A stretch of DNA of 8,841 bases from Alphaproteobacteria bacterium (GTDB lineage: Bacteria; Pseudomonadota; Alphaproteobacteria; Micavibrionales; CSBR16-224). The position numbers and the translations under genes are program-made. Within the stretch, counting starts at the first letter, position 1. Each line of letters opens with the position of its first letter. Below, one piece after another: positions 1 through 6,321 of the stretch. The notes under the pieces are model-generated. The model was not told the origin of the DNA. It worked only from the letters and a program-made list of their open reading frames with translations, and ran no database searches. The DNA lies in the NCBI GenBank assembly GCA_007116755.1, contig SKHU01000068.1, positions 1 through 8,841 of the forward strand, written 5' to 3'.

Positions 1-1
1 A

Positions 2-745
2 CGCCCTGTTGCGCTGGTCGGCAAGGGAATCACTTTTGATACCGGCGGTATCTCGCTGAAGCCGGGCGGCGGACGCACGATGAAATACGATATGTGCGGC
101 GCGGCAGCAGTGGTCGGCGCAATGAAAACGATTTCCGAACGCGGCGCAGGCGCAAATGTCGTCGGCGTAATTGCGCTGGCAGAAAATATGCCGTCAAGCA
201 AAGCGCAGCGTCCGGATGATGTCATCACCTCTATGGCCGGCAAGACGGTCGAAATCGCCAATACCGATGCGGAAGGCCGTATGGTGCTGATTGATGCGAT
301 GACTTACGTACAGCGCAACCATGACCCGAAAGCGGTGGTTGATCTTGCCACGCTGACGGGTGCGATCATTTCCGCGCTGGGCAATGAACATGCCGGGCTG
401 TTTTCCAACAGCGACGATCTTTCGGAAAAGCTGATTTCCGCAGGTGCGGAAACGGGTGAAAAGCTCTGGCGCATGCCGGTCGGCGGTGCCTATGCCGACG
501 GGCTGAAATCAAATATTGCCGATCTCGTCCATATGGGCGGCCGCGCGGGCAGTTCTTCTGCAGCCTCTTTTCTTGAAAAATTCGTTGAAGACGGGCGTGC
601 ATGGGCGCATCTTGACATCGCTGGAACCGCGTTTATCAGCGATGCGACAGGTTACGGCGTACGTCTGCTTGACCGTTTGGTGGAGAAAAATTACGAGGTC
701 AAGGCACCCAAACGCCGTCGCGTACCGCAAAATGCGGCAAAATAG
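2..745 (+). CDS. pepA: Leucyl aminopeptidase (peptidase family M17), C-terminal catalytic part, 5' end outside window
   Basis: This is the last 247 codons of a cytosolic, two-metal M17 aminopeptidase that removes N-terminal residues during peptide turnover; full-length members have about 500 residues. The frame is open from base 2 and ends at TAG 743-745. Visible family hallmarks in order are VGKGITFDTGG (metal-binding Lys and Asp), SLKP (catalytic Lys), MKYDMCG (metal Asp), the M17 signature NTDAEGR (metal Asp and Glu, catalytic Arg), LTGA, and the conserved end HLDIAGTA followed by GYGVRLLDRLVEKNYE. All expected catalytic residues of this half are present, so the enzyme should be active. 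After NYE there is a basic, non-conserved tail (VKAPKRRRVPQNAAK) encoded in the stretch that overlaps the convergent membrane protein gene. The missing N-terminal domain cannot be judged. The family assignment is near certain; substrate preference is not visible. Confidence 0.96.
   Translation, partial: RPVALVGKGITFDTGGISLKPGGGRTMKYDMCGAAAVVGAMKTISERGAGANVVGVIALAENMPSSKAQRPDDVITSMAGKTVEIANTDAEGRMVLIDAMTYVQRNHDPKAVVDLATLTGAIISALGNEHAGLFSNSDDLSEKLISAGAETGEKLWRMPVGGAYADGLKSNIADLVHMGGRAGSSSAASFLEKFVEDGRAWAHLDIAGTAFISDATGYGVRLLDRLVEKNYEVKAPKRRRVPQNAAK
691..745. other. Antisense 3' overlap of two convergent genes
   Basis: The last 18 codons of pepA (+) and the last 18 codons of the membrane protein gene (-) occupy the same 55 bases. 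The stop TAA of the minus gene reads from plus-strand TTA at 691-693, and the pepA stop TAG is at 743-745. The near-palindromic core cgccgtcgcg makes an Arg-Arg-Arg run in both proteins. There is no room for a conventional terminator between the genes, so the two transcripts must run into each other unless termination occurs inside coding sequence. Confidence 0.85.
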
Positions 746-3060
746 CAGAGAGCGGCGGCGAGGCTGACGACGGGAAAGCCGCCCTGCATGGCGATCAATA
801 CGGCCAGCGGTGCGGCCAGCACTGAAAAACAGCCGTTAATACCCCATGCCCACGGCACCTGATGCGGCAGGGTGTTATCCAGCCGTCGCAGCATCAGCGG
901 AAACACCGTCCCCAGAGCGGTTGCAGGAAGCAGCAGCAGAATTATGCCGCCTGTCCATTTCCAAAATTCCGGCCAGGACAGCGCTGCCGACATAAAAACC
1001 GGCAGCGCAAGCGGCAGCAACAGAGCCAGCCCGGCGGCTGCGGCCGGAGCAGCACTCAGGATTTTCGGGTCATCGGGCAGACGTGCTGTGAAAAAACTGC
1101 CGATTCCCATGCCGCAGAGCAATGCGGCGATCACACCGGCAGCGCTGTAGAGCGGATGCCCCCAGAACAGTGTGAATTGCTGGATCAGAGCAATTTCAAG
1201 GAACATAAATCCGAGGCCGATTCCGGAAAAGTACAGAAAAACACCGAGCCGTCCGCCGCGCGGCCAGCCCAGCGCAAAGAGAGGCGTGACGATCAGAATG
1301 AAAGAGGCCGCGGCCAGCAGCAGTGCGGTGATGCCGACCAATACTGCTCCCATCTCGACAAAGGCAATATTGCCGCTGCCGAAAACCGCGTTGATCTCTG
1401 CCAGCTTGTCCCAACGGATGAATTGGTGGAAATAGGGGCGGGAATCTGTCGGCGGTGTGATTCTAAAAAGATAGTTTTCCTGAAAGGCGCGGTTGTCTTC
1501 CTCTGTGCCGAGCAGTGCGGCAAAACCGTCCTCCAGCAAACTGTCCTGTGTCAGGTGAAACCCGTCGCTTTTGGACGGGCCTTCGCCCGGAATCCAGAGC
1601 CGGTCGAAACCGTTGCTGCGTGCGAAGGCGGCCAGCCGTTCCTGCACATTCCCGTCCGGAGGGTTTTTAAAGACGGCAACACCGATCATATCCCAACTGC
1701 GCAAGGCGGCGATATGTGCGGCAGGGTCGTTTACACCGGATTTGCGCAGAATATCGGCAGTCAGCGCCAGCAATTTGAGAATTCTGCGCGGGGGCCTGTC
1801 AAGATAAACGGGGAAGAAAAGAATACCGTCATCGGAAAGGCGATCCCATATGGCGTGGAAGGATTCACGGGTAATCAGATAATCCTCCTGCAGCGCCTGC
1901 AATCCCGTGCCGCCGCCGAAAGCGCCCTGCTGCGGCAGCAGAATCAAATCATATTGTGATCCGGTTTGCCCCAGAAAGGCACGCCCGTCGCGGGGAATGA
2001 CATTCAGGCGGGTGTCGCCGAAAAAGTTTTGGGTCAATTCCGCTGCGACAGGGTGGGGTTCGACTGCGTCAATTTGCTCAATACCGCTTTCCTTCAGCAG
2101 AAGGGGGATGGCAAGGCTGCCGCTCGCATGCAGGATCAATACGCGGCGCGGCACGGAGTCGGGAAGTGCGGCAGGCAGCGCGTGAAGGCTGTTTTTGAAA
2201 ATTTCTGCATCTGCCGGAAATGCGCCGTATCCCTCGCCGCTGCGGAACATATGCGGCGCGGCGGGAATGTCGCCGCCGTGCTGCAGGCTGATTCCCGCAC
2301 CTGTACGCAAGGCGGGGGCGGTGACAATCTGGATTCGTCCCATCGGATGCGGGCGGTCAACTGTGATTTCCGCTTTCGGCAGTTGCAGCGCATAGCTGAC
2401 GGGTTTATAGGGCGAGAGCGTATGCGGTTGGGAAAAATACCCGAGTTTCAAACCTGCGACAAAGAGAACGGCGCAAAGCATGGAAATGCTGCCTGTGCCG
2501 CGCGGCCCTGCGAAAAATGCTGCGACAGAAAACAGGGCGGCACAAAGCGGCAGGATATTTTCGGGATGTAGCATATGCAGCGCAGCGATGGCAAGTGCCG
2601 CGCCGCAGGCCGACCCTGTGAGATTGGCGGCGTAGAGCTTTCCGATATTCTGCGTGTCGCTGACGAAAACCAGACCGAGAAAAACCGCGCCGAAAAAAAA
2701 CGGCAAAAATGCGGTTGATGCGCTGATCAGCATCGGCCACCAGGCCTGCCATTCTGCAAAAAGCAGTTGGAAATCCGTCTTTGCTGCAAAAGTGAAGCAG
2801 ACCGGCAGGAATGCCAATACGGAGAATGCGGCCAGCAAAAGGGAAAGGGGCAGAGCTTTGGCGAGATGGCGCATCAGAAAGCCGCGCGCCAGCGCCAGCA
2901 CGGTTCCGCTGCATCCGAAACCCAGCAATGCCAGCGCAATAATAATATAGGCAAAATGGTGCCCCTGTATCTGCGCCATGACCTGCATCAGAACAATCTG
3001 CAATCCGACCAGCAATGCGGAGGAAAGGAACACCGCACTGTATTTAAAGCCGCAGATCAT
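691..3060 (-). CDS. Polytopic membrane protein with central spermidine-synthase-like SAM-fold domain
   Basis: This 789-residue protein has three parts. There is an N-terminal bundle of about six or seven membrane helices (residues 8-210), a soluble Rossmann-like domain (about 230-550), and a C-terminal bundle of about six helices (568-778). The soluble part aligns with the spermidine synthase/methyltransferase fold: VLILHASGSL (307-316) sits where the glycine loop should be, VEPHP (333-337) supplies the acidic residue, DGRAFL is at 358-363, and TDSRPYFHQF at 538-547. The C-terminal bundle carries GLGFMFLEIALIQQF, LFWGHP and PWAWGINGCFSV. I recognise these from the large uncharacterised bacterial 'spermidine synthase-like' membrane family. 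The catalytic aspartate motif of true aminopropyltransferases is replaced by YDLILLPQQGAFGG, so polyamine synthesis is unlikely. The start ATG is preceded by AAAGAGG at good spacing. The gene begins 15 bases after the methyltransferase stop, so the two form an operon. The true function and substrate are unknown. Confidence 0.85.
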   Translation of the reverse strand: MICGFKYSAVFLSSALLVGLQIVLMQVMAQIQGHHFAYIIIALALLGFGCSGTVLALARGFLMRHLAKALPLSLLLAAFSVLAFLPVCFTFAAKTDFQLLFAEWQAWWPMLISASTAFLPFFFGAVFLGLVFVSDTQNIGKLYAANLTGSACGAALAIAALHMLHPENILPLCAALFSVAAFFAGPRGTGSISMLCAVLFVAGLKLGYFSQPHTLSPYKPVSYALQLPKAEITVDRPHPMGRIQIVTAPALRTGAGISLQHGGDIPAAPHMFRSGEGYGAFPADAEIFKNSLHALPAALPDSVPRRVLILHASGSLAIPLLLKESGIEQIDAVEPHPVAAELTQNFFGDTRLNVIPRDGRAFLGQTGSQYDLILLPQQGAFGGGTGLQALQEDYLITRESFHAIWDRLSDDGILFFPVYLDRPPRRILKLLALTADILRKSGVNDPAAHIAALRSWDMIGVAVFKNPPDGNVQERLAAFARSNGFDRLWIPGEGPSKSDGFHLTQDSLLEDGFAALLGTEEDNRAFQENYLFRITPPTDSRPYFHQFIRWDKLAEINAVFGSGNIAFVEMGAVLVGITALLLAAASFILIVTPLFALGWPRGGRLGVFLYFSGIGLGFMFLEIALIQQFTLFWGHPLYSAAGVIAALLCGMGIGSFFTARLPDDPKILSAAPAAAAGLALLLPLALPVFMSAALSWPEFWKWTGGIILLLLPATALGTVFPLMLRRLDNTLPHQVPWAWGINGCFSVLAAPLAVLIAMQGGFPVVSLAAALCYFAAFCGTRRRLGALTS

Positions 3061-3075
3061 GATGGGGCCTCTTTA

Positions 3076-3795
3076 TTATTCCGGAGCGCGGGTAAAGGGA
3101 ACAAAGCGTACGGGCAGTACGTTTTGCGTGCGGACTTCTCCGTCATCTTTGGTGACCAGTACAAGATATTGCGCCATATAGGGCGTGCCGACGGGAATAA
3201 TCATACGTCCGCCGTCTTTCAGCTGTTCGATCAGTGGCGGCGGGATATAGGGGGCGGCGGCGGTGATGACAATGATGTCAAACGGGGCATGTTCTTCCCA
3301 GCCGTAATAGCCGTCACCATGTTTGACCCGGGCGTTTTCGTATCCCGCCAGTTTCAGGCGTTCCTCCGCCCATATGGCCAGTTCCGGAACAATTTCGATT
3401 GTGTAGACCTCTTGCACGATTTCCGCCAGTACGGCCGCCTGATAACCGCTGCCCGCACCGATTTCAAGTGCGCGCATGGTTTCGTCCGGCTGCACGATTT
3501 CCGTCATAAAGGCGACGATATAAGGCTGCGAGATGGTCTGGCCGTGGCCGATCGGCAGCGGGCGGTCGGCATAGGCATTTCTTCGCTGTAGCCGCGGGAC
3601 AAAAAGGTGACGCGGCACGCTGCGCATGGCGCGCAGAACGTTTTCATCCTGAATGCCGCGCGCGGCAATCTGTTCGGCGACCATTGCGTGACGCTGTGCA
3701 CGGGTGCGATCCGTATCATCGGCGACGGCACGGGGCACGGAAAGAAACAGTAGGGTACAGCACAAAACGGCAGTATAAAAAATATTTTTCATCAT
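3076..3795 (-). CDS. pcm: Protein-L-isoaspartate O-methyltransferase with Sec signal peptide (predicted periplasmic)
   Basis: PCMT transfers a methyl group from S-adenosylmethionine to L-isoaspartyl residues in aged proteins, starting their repair. The 239-residue product contains the whole family core: a HAMVAEQIAARGI start (37-48), PLPIGHGQTISQP (79-91), SAM motif I LEIGAGSGY (110-118), HGDGYYGW (159-166), PFDIIVITAAAP (171-182) and the C-terminal FVPF. Ahead of the core lies a typical signal peptide with a short basic start (MMKN), a hydrophobic stretch to about residue 20, and an AVA|DD cleavage site near residue 25. There is no lipobox. The classic E. coli enzyme is cytosolic and lacks such an extension, so export to the periplasm is inferred. 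The first of two adjacent ATGs is chosen, though either could serve. No Shine-Dalgarno precedes them. It is the first gene of a two-gene leftward operon with the SAM-fold membrane protein. Confidence 0.93.
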   Translation of the reverse strand: MMKNIFYTAVLCCTLLFLSVPRAVADDTDRTRAQRHAMVAEQIAARGIQDENVLRAMRSVPRHLFVPRLQRRNAYADRPLPIGHGQTISQPYIVAFMTEIVQPDETMRALEIGAGSGYQAAVLAEIVQEVYTIEIVPELAIWAEERLKLAGYENARVKHGDGYYGWEEHAPFDIIVITAAAPYIPPPLIEQLKDGGRMIIPVGTPYMAQYLVLVTKDDGEVRTQNVLPVRFVPFTRAPE

Positions 3796-3801
3796 GGTTT
3801 G

Positions 3802-3830
3802 AAGATAATGCCACGGCCTTTACAAATCAA
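3802..3830 (-). promoter_or_regulatory. Candidate sigma70-type promoter for the methyltransferase operon
   Basis: On the minus strand a -35-like TTGATT (plus-strand 3825-3830) and a -10-like TATCTT (plus-strand 3802-3807) are separated by exactly 17 bases. Each hexamer matches 4 of 6 consensus positions. Only six bases separate the -10 from the ATG at 3795, so transcription would begin at or next to the start codon and give a leaderless mRNA. This fits the absence of a ribosome binding site. It is prediction by eye only. Confidence 0.35.
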
Positions 3831-3844
3831 GACGCTTTGCTTTT

Positions 3845-3874
3845 TTGTTGTCGCCTCTTTTAAAATAGGATAAT
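3845..3874 (+). promoter_or_regulatory. Candidate promoter for mgtE
   Basis: TTGTTG (3845-3850) and GATAAT (3869-3874) are spaced by 18 bases and would start an mRNA near 3881. The roughly 75-base leader is rich in A and poor in T between about 3894 and 3945. I see no M-box-like or other strong fold in it, so magnesium riboswitch control is not supported here. Confidence 0.35.
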
Positions 3875-3956
3875 CTTCCCGCGTTCCTCCGCTGGAAAAA
3901 TAAAAAACAACGCAACACAAAAACAGCTCAGAAAAACGTCAGGAAATCAGGGATAT

Positions 3957-5318
3957 ATGGTGGAAAAACCGGTCAAAAGCACACCGTTTAATATTCTGGC
4001 CATGCGCGGCGAGGACAGAATTCGCGACCATATCGAAGATATGCATCCTGCGGATCTGGCGGATGTGTTGCGTGATATTCCTGTGCGTGATACGTCGCGG
4101 ATTTTGTCTTTGCTGCCTGTCACAGATCAGGCCGCCGTATTCGAGCATATGGATATCGGCGCACAGGTCGAACTGGCGCGGTTTCTGAAACGTTCAGAAC
4201 TGGCGCGCATCATCACCGAAATGGCGGGCGATGATCGCACCGATCTGTTCAACAAGCTGTCGCCGGACGAGCAGCGGACGCTGATGCCTGCGCTGAGTCA
4301 GGCCGAGCGCGAGGATATCCGCCGTCTGTCCGCCTATCCTGAAGGCACGGCCGGCGCGATCATGACATCGGATTATGCCTTGCTGTCGCCTGATCTGACG
4401 GCGGAGGAGGCACTAAAAAAACTGCGTTTGGAAGCACCGGACAAGGAGACGATTTATCGCTCTTACGTTGTAGATAAAGAGCGTCGCCTGCTGGGGGCGG
4501 TCAGTCTGAAAAGCCTGATTATCGCCGATCCCGATACGCCGATCGAAGATATTATGGACGGCAACAGCCCGTTTCTGCTGGTTACCGATACGCAGGAAGA
4601 TGTGGCAAAGCAAATCGCAAAATATGATACGCTGGCGCTGCCGGTTCTGGATGATGAAGAACGTCTGGTCGGGATCGTTACGCATGATGATGCCATGGAC
4701 GTCATCGAACAGGAGGCAACGGAAGATTTCCACAAAATGGCCGCTGCAGGAAAGCTGATTACAAGTGTCCGTGATGCGACAATCGCGGTTTTGTACCGTC
4801 AGCGCGTGACATGGCTGTTACTGCTGGTTTTTGTAAATATTTTTACCGGTGCAGGTATCGCTTTTTATGAAGATGTGATTGCCGCGCATCTGGCGCTTTT
4901 GTTTTTCCTGCCGCTCTTGATCGCCAGTTCCGGAAATGCGGGATCGCAATCGGCAACACTGATGATCCGTGCGATGGCAACAGGGGATGTCGAAATGAAA
5001 GACTGGGGCAGTCTGCTCGGGCGCGAATTTTTTGTTTCACTGATCATCGGTTTGACTATGGCCTTTGCCGTTGCTTTTCTCGGCTTGTTCAGGGGCGGTT
5101 ATGAGATTGCTCTTGTCGTTGCATTCAGCATGTGTGCGGTGATTATTGTCGGCAGCGTGATCGGAATGTCTTTGCCGTTTTTAATGGCCAAATTTAAAAT
5201 GGATCCCGCAGCGGCCAGTACGCCGCTGGTGACATCGATTGCCGATGTTCTCGGTGTTTTGATCTATCTGGGTATTGCGTCCGCCATTTTGGATATGCCG
5301 TCTTTACCTGTTGAATAA
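3957..5318 (+). CDS. mgtE: MgtE-type magnesium channel/transporter
   Basis: This complete 453-residue inner-membrane Mg2+ channel has the standard MgtE architecture. It starts with an N-terminal helical regulatory domain (about 20-130) and the linker motif EGTAGAIMT (129-137). Then come two CBS domains (about 137-255) that sense intracellular Mg2+ in this family, a plug helix region (about 256-285), and five membrane helices (286-446). The pore signature SSGNAGSQSATLMIRAM (324-340) is intact. The last helix carries the conserved pore aspartate in TSIADVLGV (Asp430). Length is normal and there is no break. A modest Shine-Dalgarno (AGGA at 3941-3944, or GGGA closer in) precedes the ATG. The gene stands alone: it is divergent from the methyltransferase operon and converges on the small minus-strand gene with an 11-base gap. 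Some homologues carry Co2+ as well as Mg2+, and the sequence does not decide between them. Confidence 0.97.
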   Translation: MVEKPVKSTPFNILAMRGEDRIRDHIEDMHPADLADVLRDIPVRDTSRILSLLPVTDQAAVFEHMDIGAQVELARFLKRSELARIITEMAGDDRTDLFNKLSPDEQRTLMPALSQAEREDIRRLSAYPEGTAGAIMTSDYALLSPDLTAEEALKKLRLEAPDKETIYRSYVVDKERRLLGAVSLKSLIIADPDTPIEDIMDGNSPFLLVTDTQEDVAKQIAKYDTLALPVLDDEERLVGIVTHDDAMDVIEQEATEDFHKMAAAGKLITSVRDATIAVLYRQRVTWLLLLVFVNIFTGAGIAFYEDVIAAHLALLFFLPLLIASSGNAGSQSATLMIRAMATGDVEMKDWGSLLGREFFVSLIIGLTMAFAVAFLGLFRGGYEIALVVAFSMCAVIIVGSVIGMSLPFLMAKFKMDPAAASTPLVTSIADVLGVLIYLGIASAILDMPSLPVE

Positions 5319-5329
5319 AGGCCGTCTGA

Positions 5330-5527
5330 TTATGCCGGGCGGTTGTTGCCGTTCTTTTTCTGCTGCCGCGCTTTTTGTTCTGCCGTGATCCTGTTGAATT
5401 CGCGCTCTCCTTCCGCAGTCGGCCATTCGGGCAGGCGGTTGGCAACCTCGAAGCCGTTCCCCATTCTGTCAAGCGCATCACAGGCACTTTCCCAAAATCG
5501 CCGCATCAATGATTTTTTTTGTTTCAT
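5330..5527 (-). CDS. Small hypothetical protein, 65 residues
   Basis: I do not recognise this protein family. The open frame is supported by a very good ribosome binding site, minus-strand AAGGGGAA (plus-strand 5532-5539) four bases before the ATG. It fits neatly between the mgtE stop and the upstream promoter-like region. The product is soluble, with a basic start (MKQKK), an amphipathic segment WESACDALDRMG, a central LPEWPTAEGEREFNRI and a very basic, low-complexity end (QKARQQKKNGNNRPA). No signal peptide, membrane helix or metal-binding cluster is visible. It lies 93 bases downstream of the TetR gene in the same direction, but it has its own -10-like element and may be transcribed separately. 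A longer overlapping minus-strand frame at 5194-5487 enters mgtE and lacks such a start signal, so I prefer this one. Confidence 0.7.
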   Translation of the reverse strand: MKQKKSLMRRFWESACDALDRMGNGFEVANRLPEWPTAEGEREFNRITAEQKARQQKKNGNNRPA

Positions 5528-5576
5528 AGCTTTCCCCTTATCAAATTGATTTTTACAATAACTGCCAAATTACCAC

Positions 5577-5582
5577 ATTATA
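5577..5582 (-). promoter_or_regulatory. Consensus -10 element ahead of the small gene
   Basis: The minus strand reads TATAAT exactly, about 50 bases upstream of the ATG at 5527. No good -35 lies 16-18 bases further upstream. The element sits in a short imperfect palindrome, ACAT-TAT-ATGT (5575-5585). The 93-base gap 5528-5620 otherwise holds only AT-rich sequence, with no convincing terminator for the TetR gene. Confidence 0.35.
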
Positions 5583-5620
5583 TGTAAACAATCAAGTGAT
5601 ACGGAGAAATTCAGGAGATT

Positions 5621-6250
5621 TTAAGAGAATGCCGAAATCAGCGGAGAAAGCTGTTCAGTGACGAATGCGGAAAGCTGATCCTTGTCCGGTGCGGCAAGTT
5701 TTCCGTCAACGGCAAGAACGGCTGTGCCGTGAACAAGGCTCCACAGCGCGTTTGTTGCGGTGCGTTTTGGCGCATCCGGATTGTGTTTCAGCGCATCGGT
5801 GACGGCGGCGGAAAACAGCGCATAGCTTTTCCCTGCCGTCATGGCCAGAGTCGGGAATTTTTTCATATCGGCAAGCTCGGCACCGAACATCAGACGGAAG
5901 ACGGCGCGGTTTTTCAGGGCGAAGCCGATATAGGCAACGGATAAATCCAGAATGCGTTGCCGCGGATCGGCGGGATCGGTTATGCTTTCCAGCATCTGAA
6001 ACGCCAACTGTTGGAAACCGATTTCCGCCAGTGCCGCCAGCAATTCGGTTTTATTCTTGAAATGGCTGTAAATTGCGGTCTGGCTGACATTCAGTGCTTT
6101 GGCCAGACGGCGCAGACTGAGACCTTCCGTGCCGTGGAATTCCAGCATTTGCAGCCCTGCATCAATCAGTGCGCGGCGCAAATCGCCGTGATGGTATCTG
6201 TCCTGATGTTTGTGATTTTTATGTCTTTTGAGTACGACTGTATTTGACAT
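5621..6250 (-). CDS. TetR/AcrR-family transcriptional regulator with WHG-type ligand domain
   Basis: The 209-residue product is a one-component repressor-type regulator. The DNA-binding part begins with RYHHGDLRRALIDAG (18-32) and contains the helix-turn-helix SLRRLAKALNVSQTAIYSHF (45-64), followed by NKTELLAALAEIGF. The C-terminal half (about 90-209) is the dimerisation and ligand-binding domain. It shows the Trp-x3-His-Gly pattern in ALWSLVHGTAVL (Trp170, His174, Gly175) that defines the WHG class of TetR C-terminal domains. The N-terminus is unusually rich in His and Lys (KRHKNHKHQDRYHH). The start ATG follows a strong AAGGGGAG site (plus-strand 6255-6262). The gene is divergent from the deaminase gene, with 71 bases between start codons. 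TetR genes in this arrangement often repress themselves and the divergent neighbour, so control of the deaminase is a reasonable inference, but the inducer cannot be read. Confidence 0.93.
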   Translation of the reverse strand: MSNTVVLKRHKNHKHQDRYHHGDLRRALIDAGLQMLEFHGTEGLSLRRLAKALNVSQTAIYSHFKNKTELLAALAEIGFQQLAFQMLESITDPADPRQRILDLSVAYIGFALKNRAVFRLMFGAELADMKKFPTLAMTAGKSYALFSAAVTDALKHNPDAPKRTATNALWSLVHGTAVLAVDGKLAAPDKDQLSAFVTEQLSPLISAFS

Positions 6251-6321
6251 GGCTCTCCCCTTCCATGAATATATTATATTATACTAGCGAATAGCAGATT
6301 TCAGCGAAAGGATTATTTTAA
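6251..6321. promoter_or_regulatory. Divergent control region between tetR-type gene and deaminase gene
   Basis: The 71 bases hold both ribosome binding sites: AAGGGGAG for the regulator, and AAAGGA at 6307-6312, nine bases before the deaminase ATG. Between them is an AT-only core. Read leftward, the core has two overlapping TATAAT elements (plus-strand 6273-6278 and 6278-6283). Read rightward, it has TATATT (6270-6275) and TATACT (6280-6285). A perfect TTGACA lies at 6244-6249 inside the regulator start, but it is 20 bases from TATATT, so it is a poor match in spacing. No good -35 is seen for the leftward -10s. Confidence 0.5.
6268..6280. promoter_or_regulatory. Candidate TetR operator palindrome
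   Basis: AATATA-T-TATATT is a perfect 13-base dyad with six-base arms around one central base. It overlaps the -10-like elements of both divergent genes, where a bound TetR dimer would block both. The arms contain only A and T and are shorter than many TetR operators, so a chance match in AT-rich promoter DNA remains possible. Confidence 0.35.

Noticed and set aside
862..1959. Long plus-strand open frame opposite the membrane protein gene (also 1966-2571 and 2767-3591)
   Set aside because: The products are rich in Gln, Arg, Cys and Gly with no domain pattern, and they lie fully antisense to genes with clear family motifs; they are mirror frames caused by codon bias.
3745..3795. Lipoprotein signal in the methyltransferase because of the Cys-Cys pair at residues 12-13
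   Set aside because: The cysteines fall in the middle of the hydrophobic stretch without a lipobox, and a clear AVA cleavage site follows.
3875..3956. Possible magnesium riboswitch in the mgtE leader
   Set aside because: The leader is short, A-rich and poor in complementary segments; no M-box-like helices are visible.
5319..5360. Possible terminator between mgtE and the small gene (GGC...GCC near 5338-5352 followed by a T-rich stretch)
   Set aside because: The stem is only three base pairs, lies inside the small gene and has an interrupted T-run.
5194..5487. 97-codon minus-strand frame overlapping mgtE and the 65-residue gene
   Set aside because: It has no good start signal and covers the conserved last helix of MgtE, while the 65-residue frame has a strong ribosome binding site and avoids mgtE.
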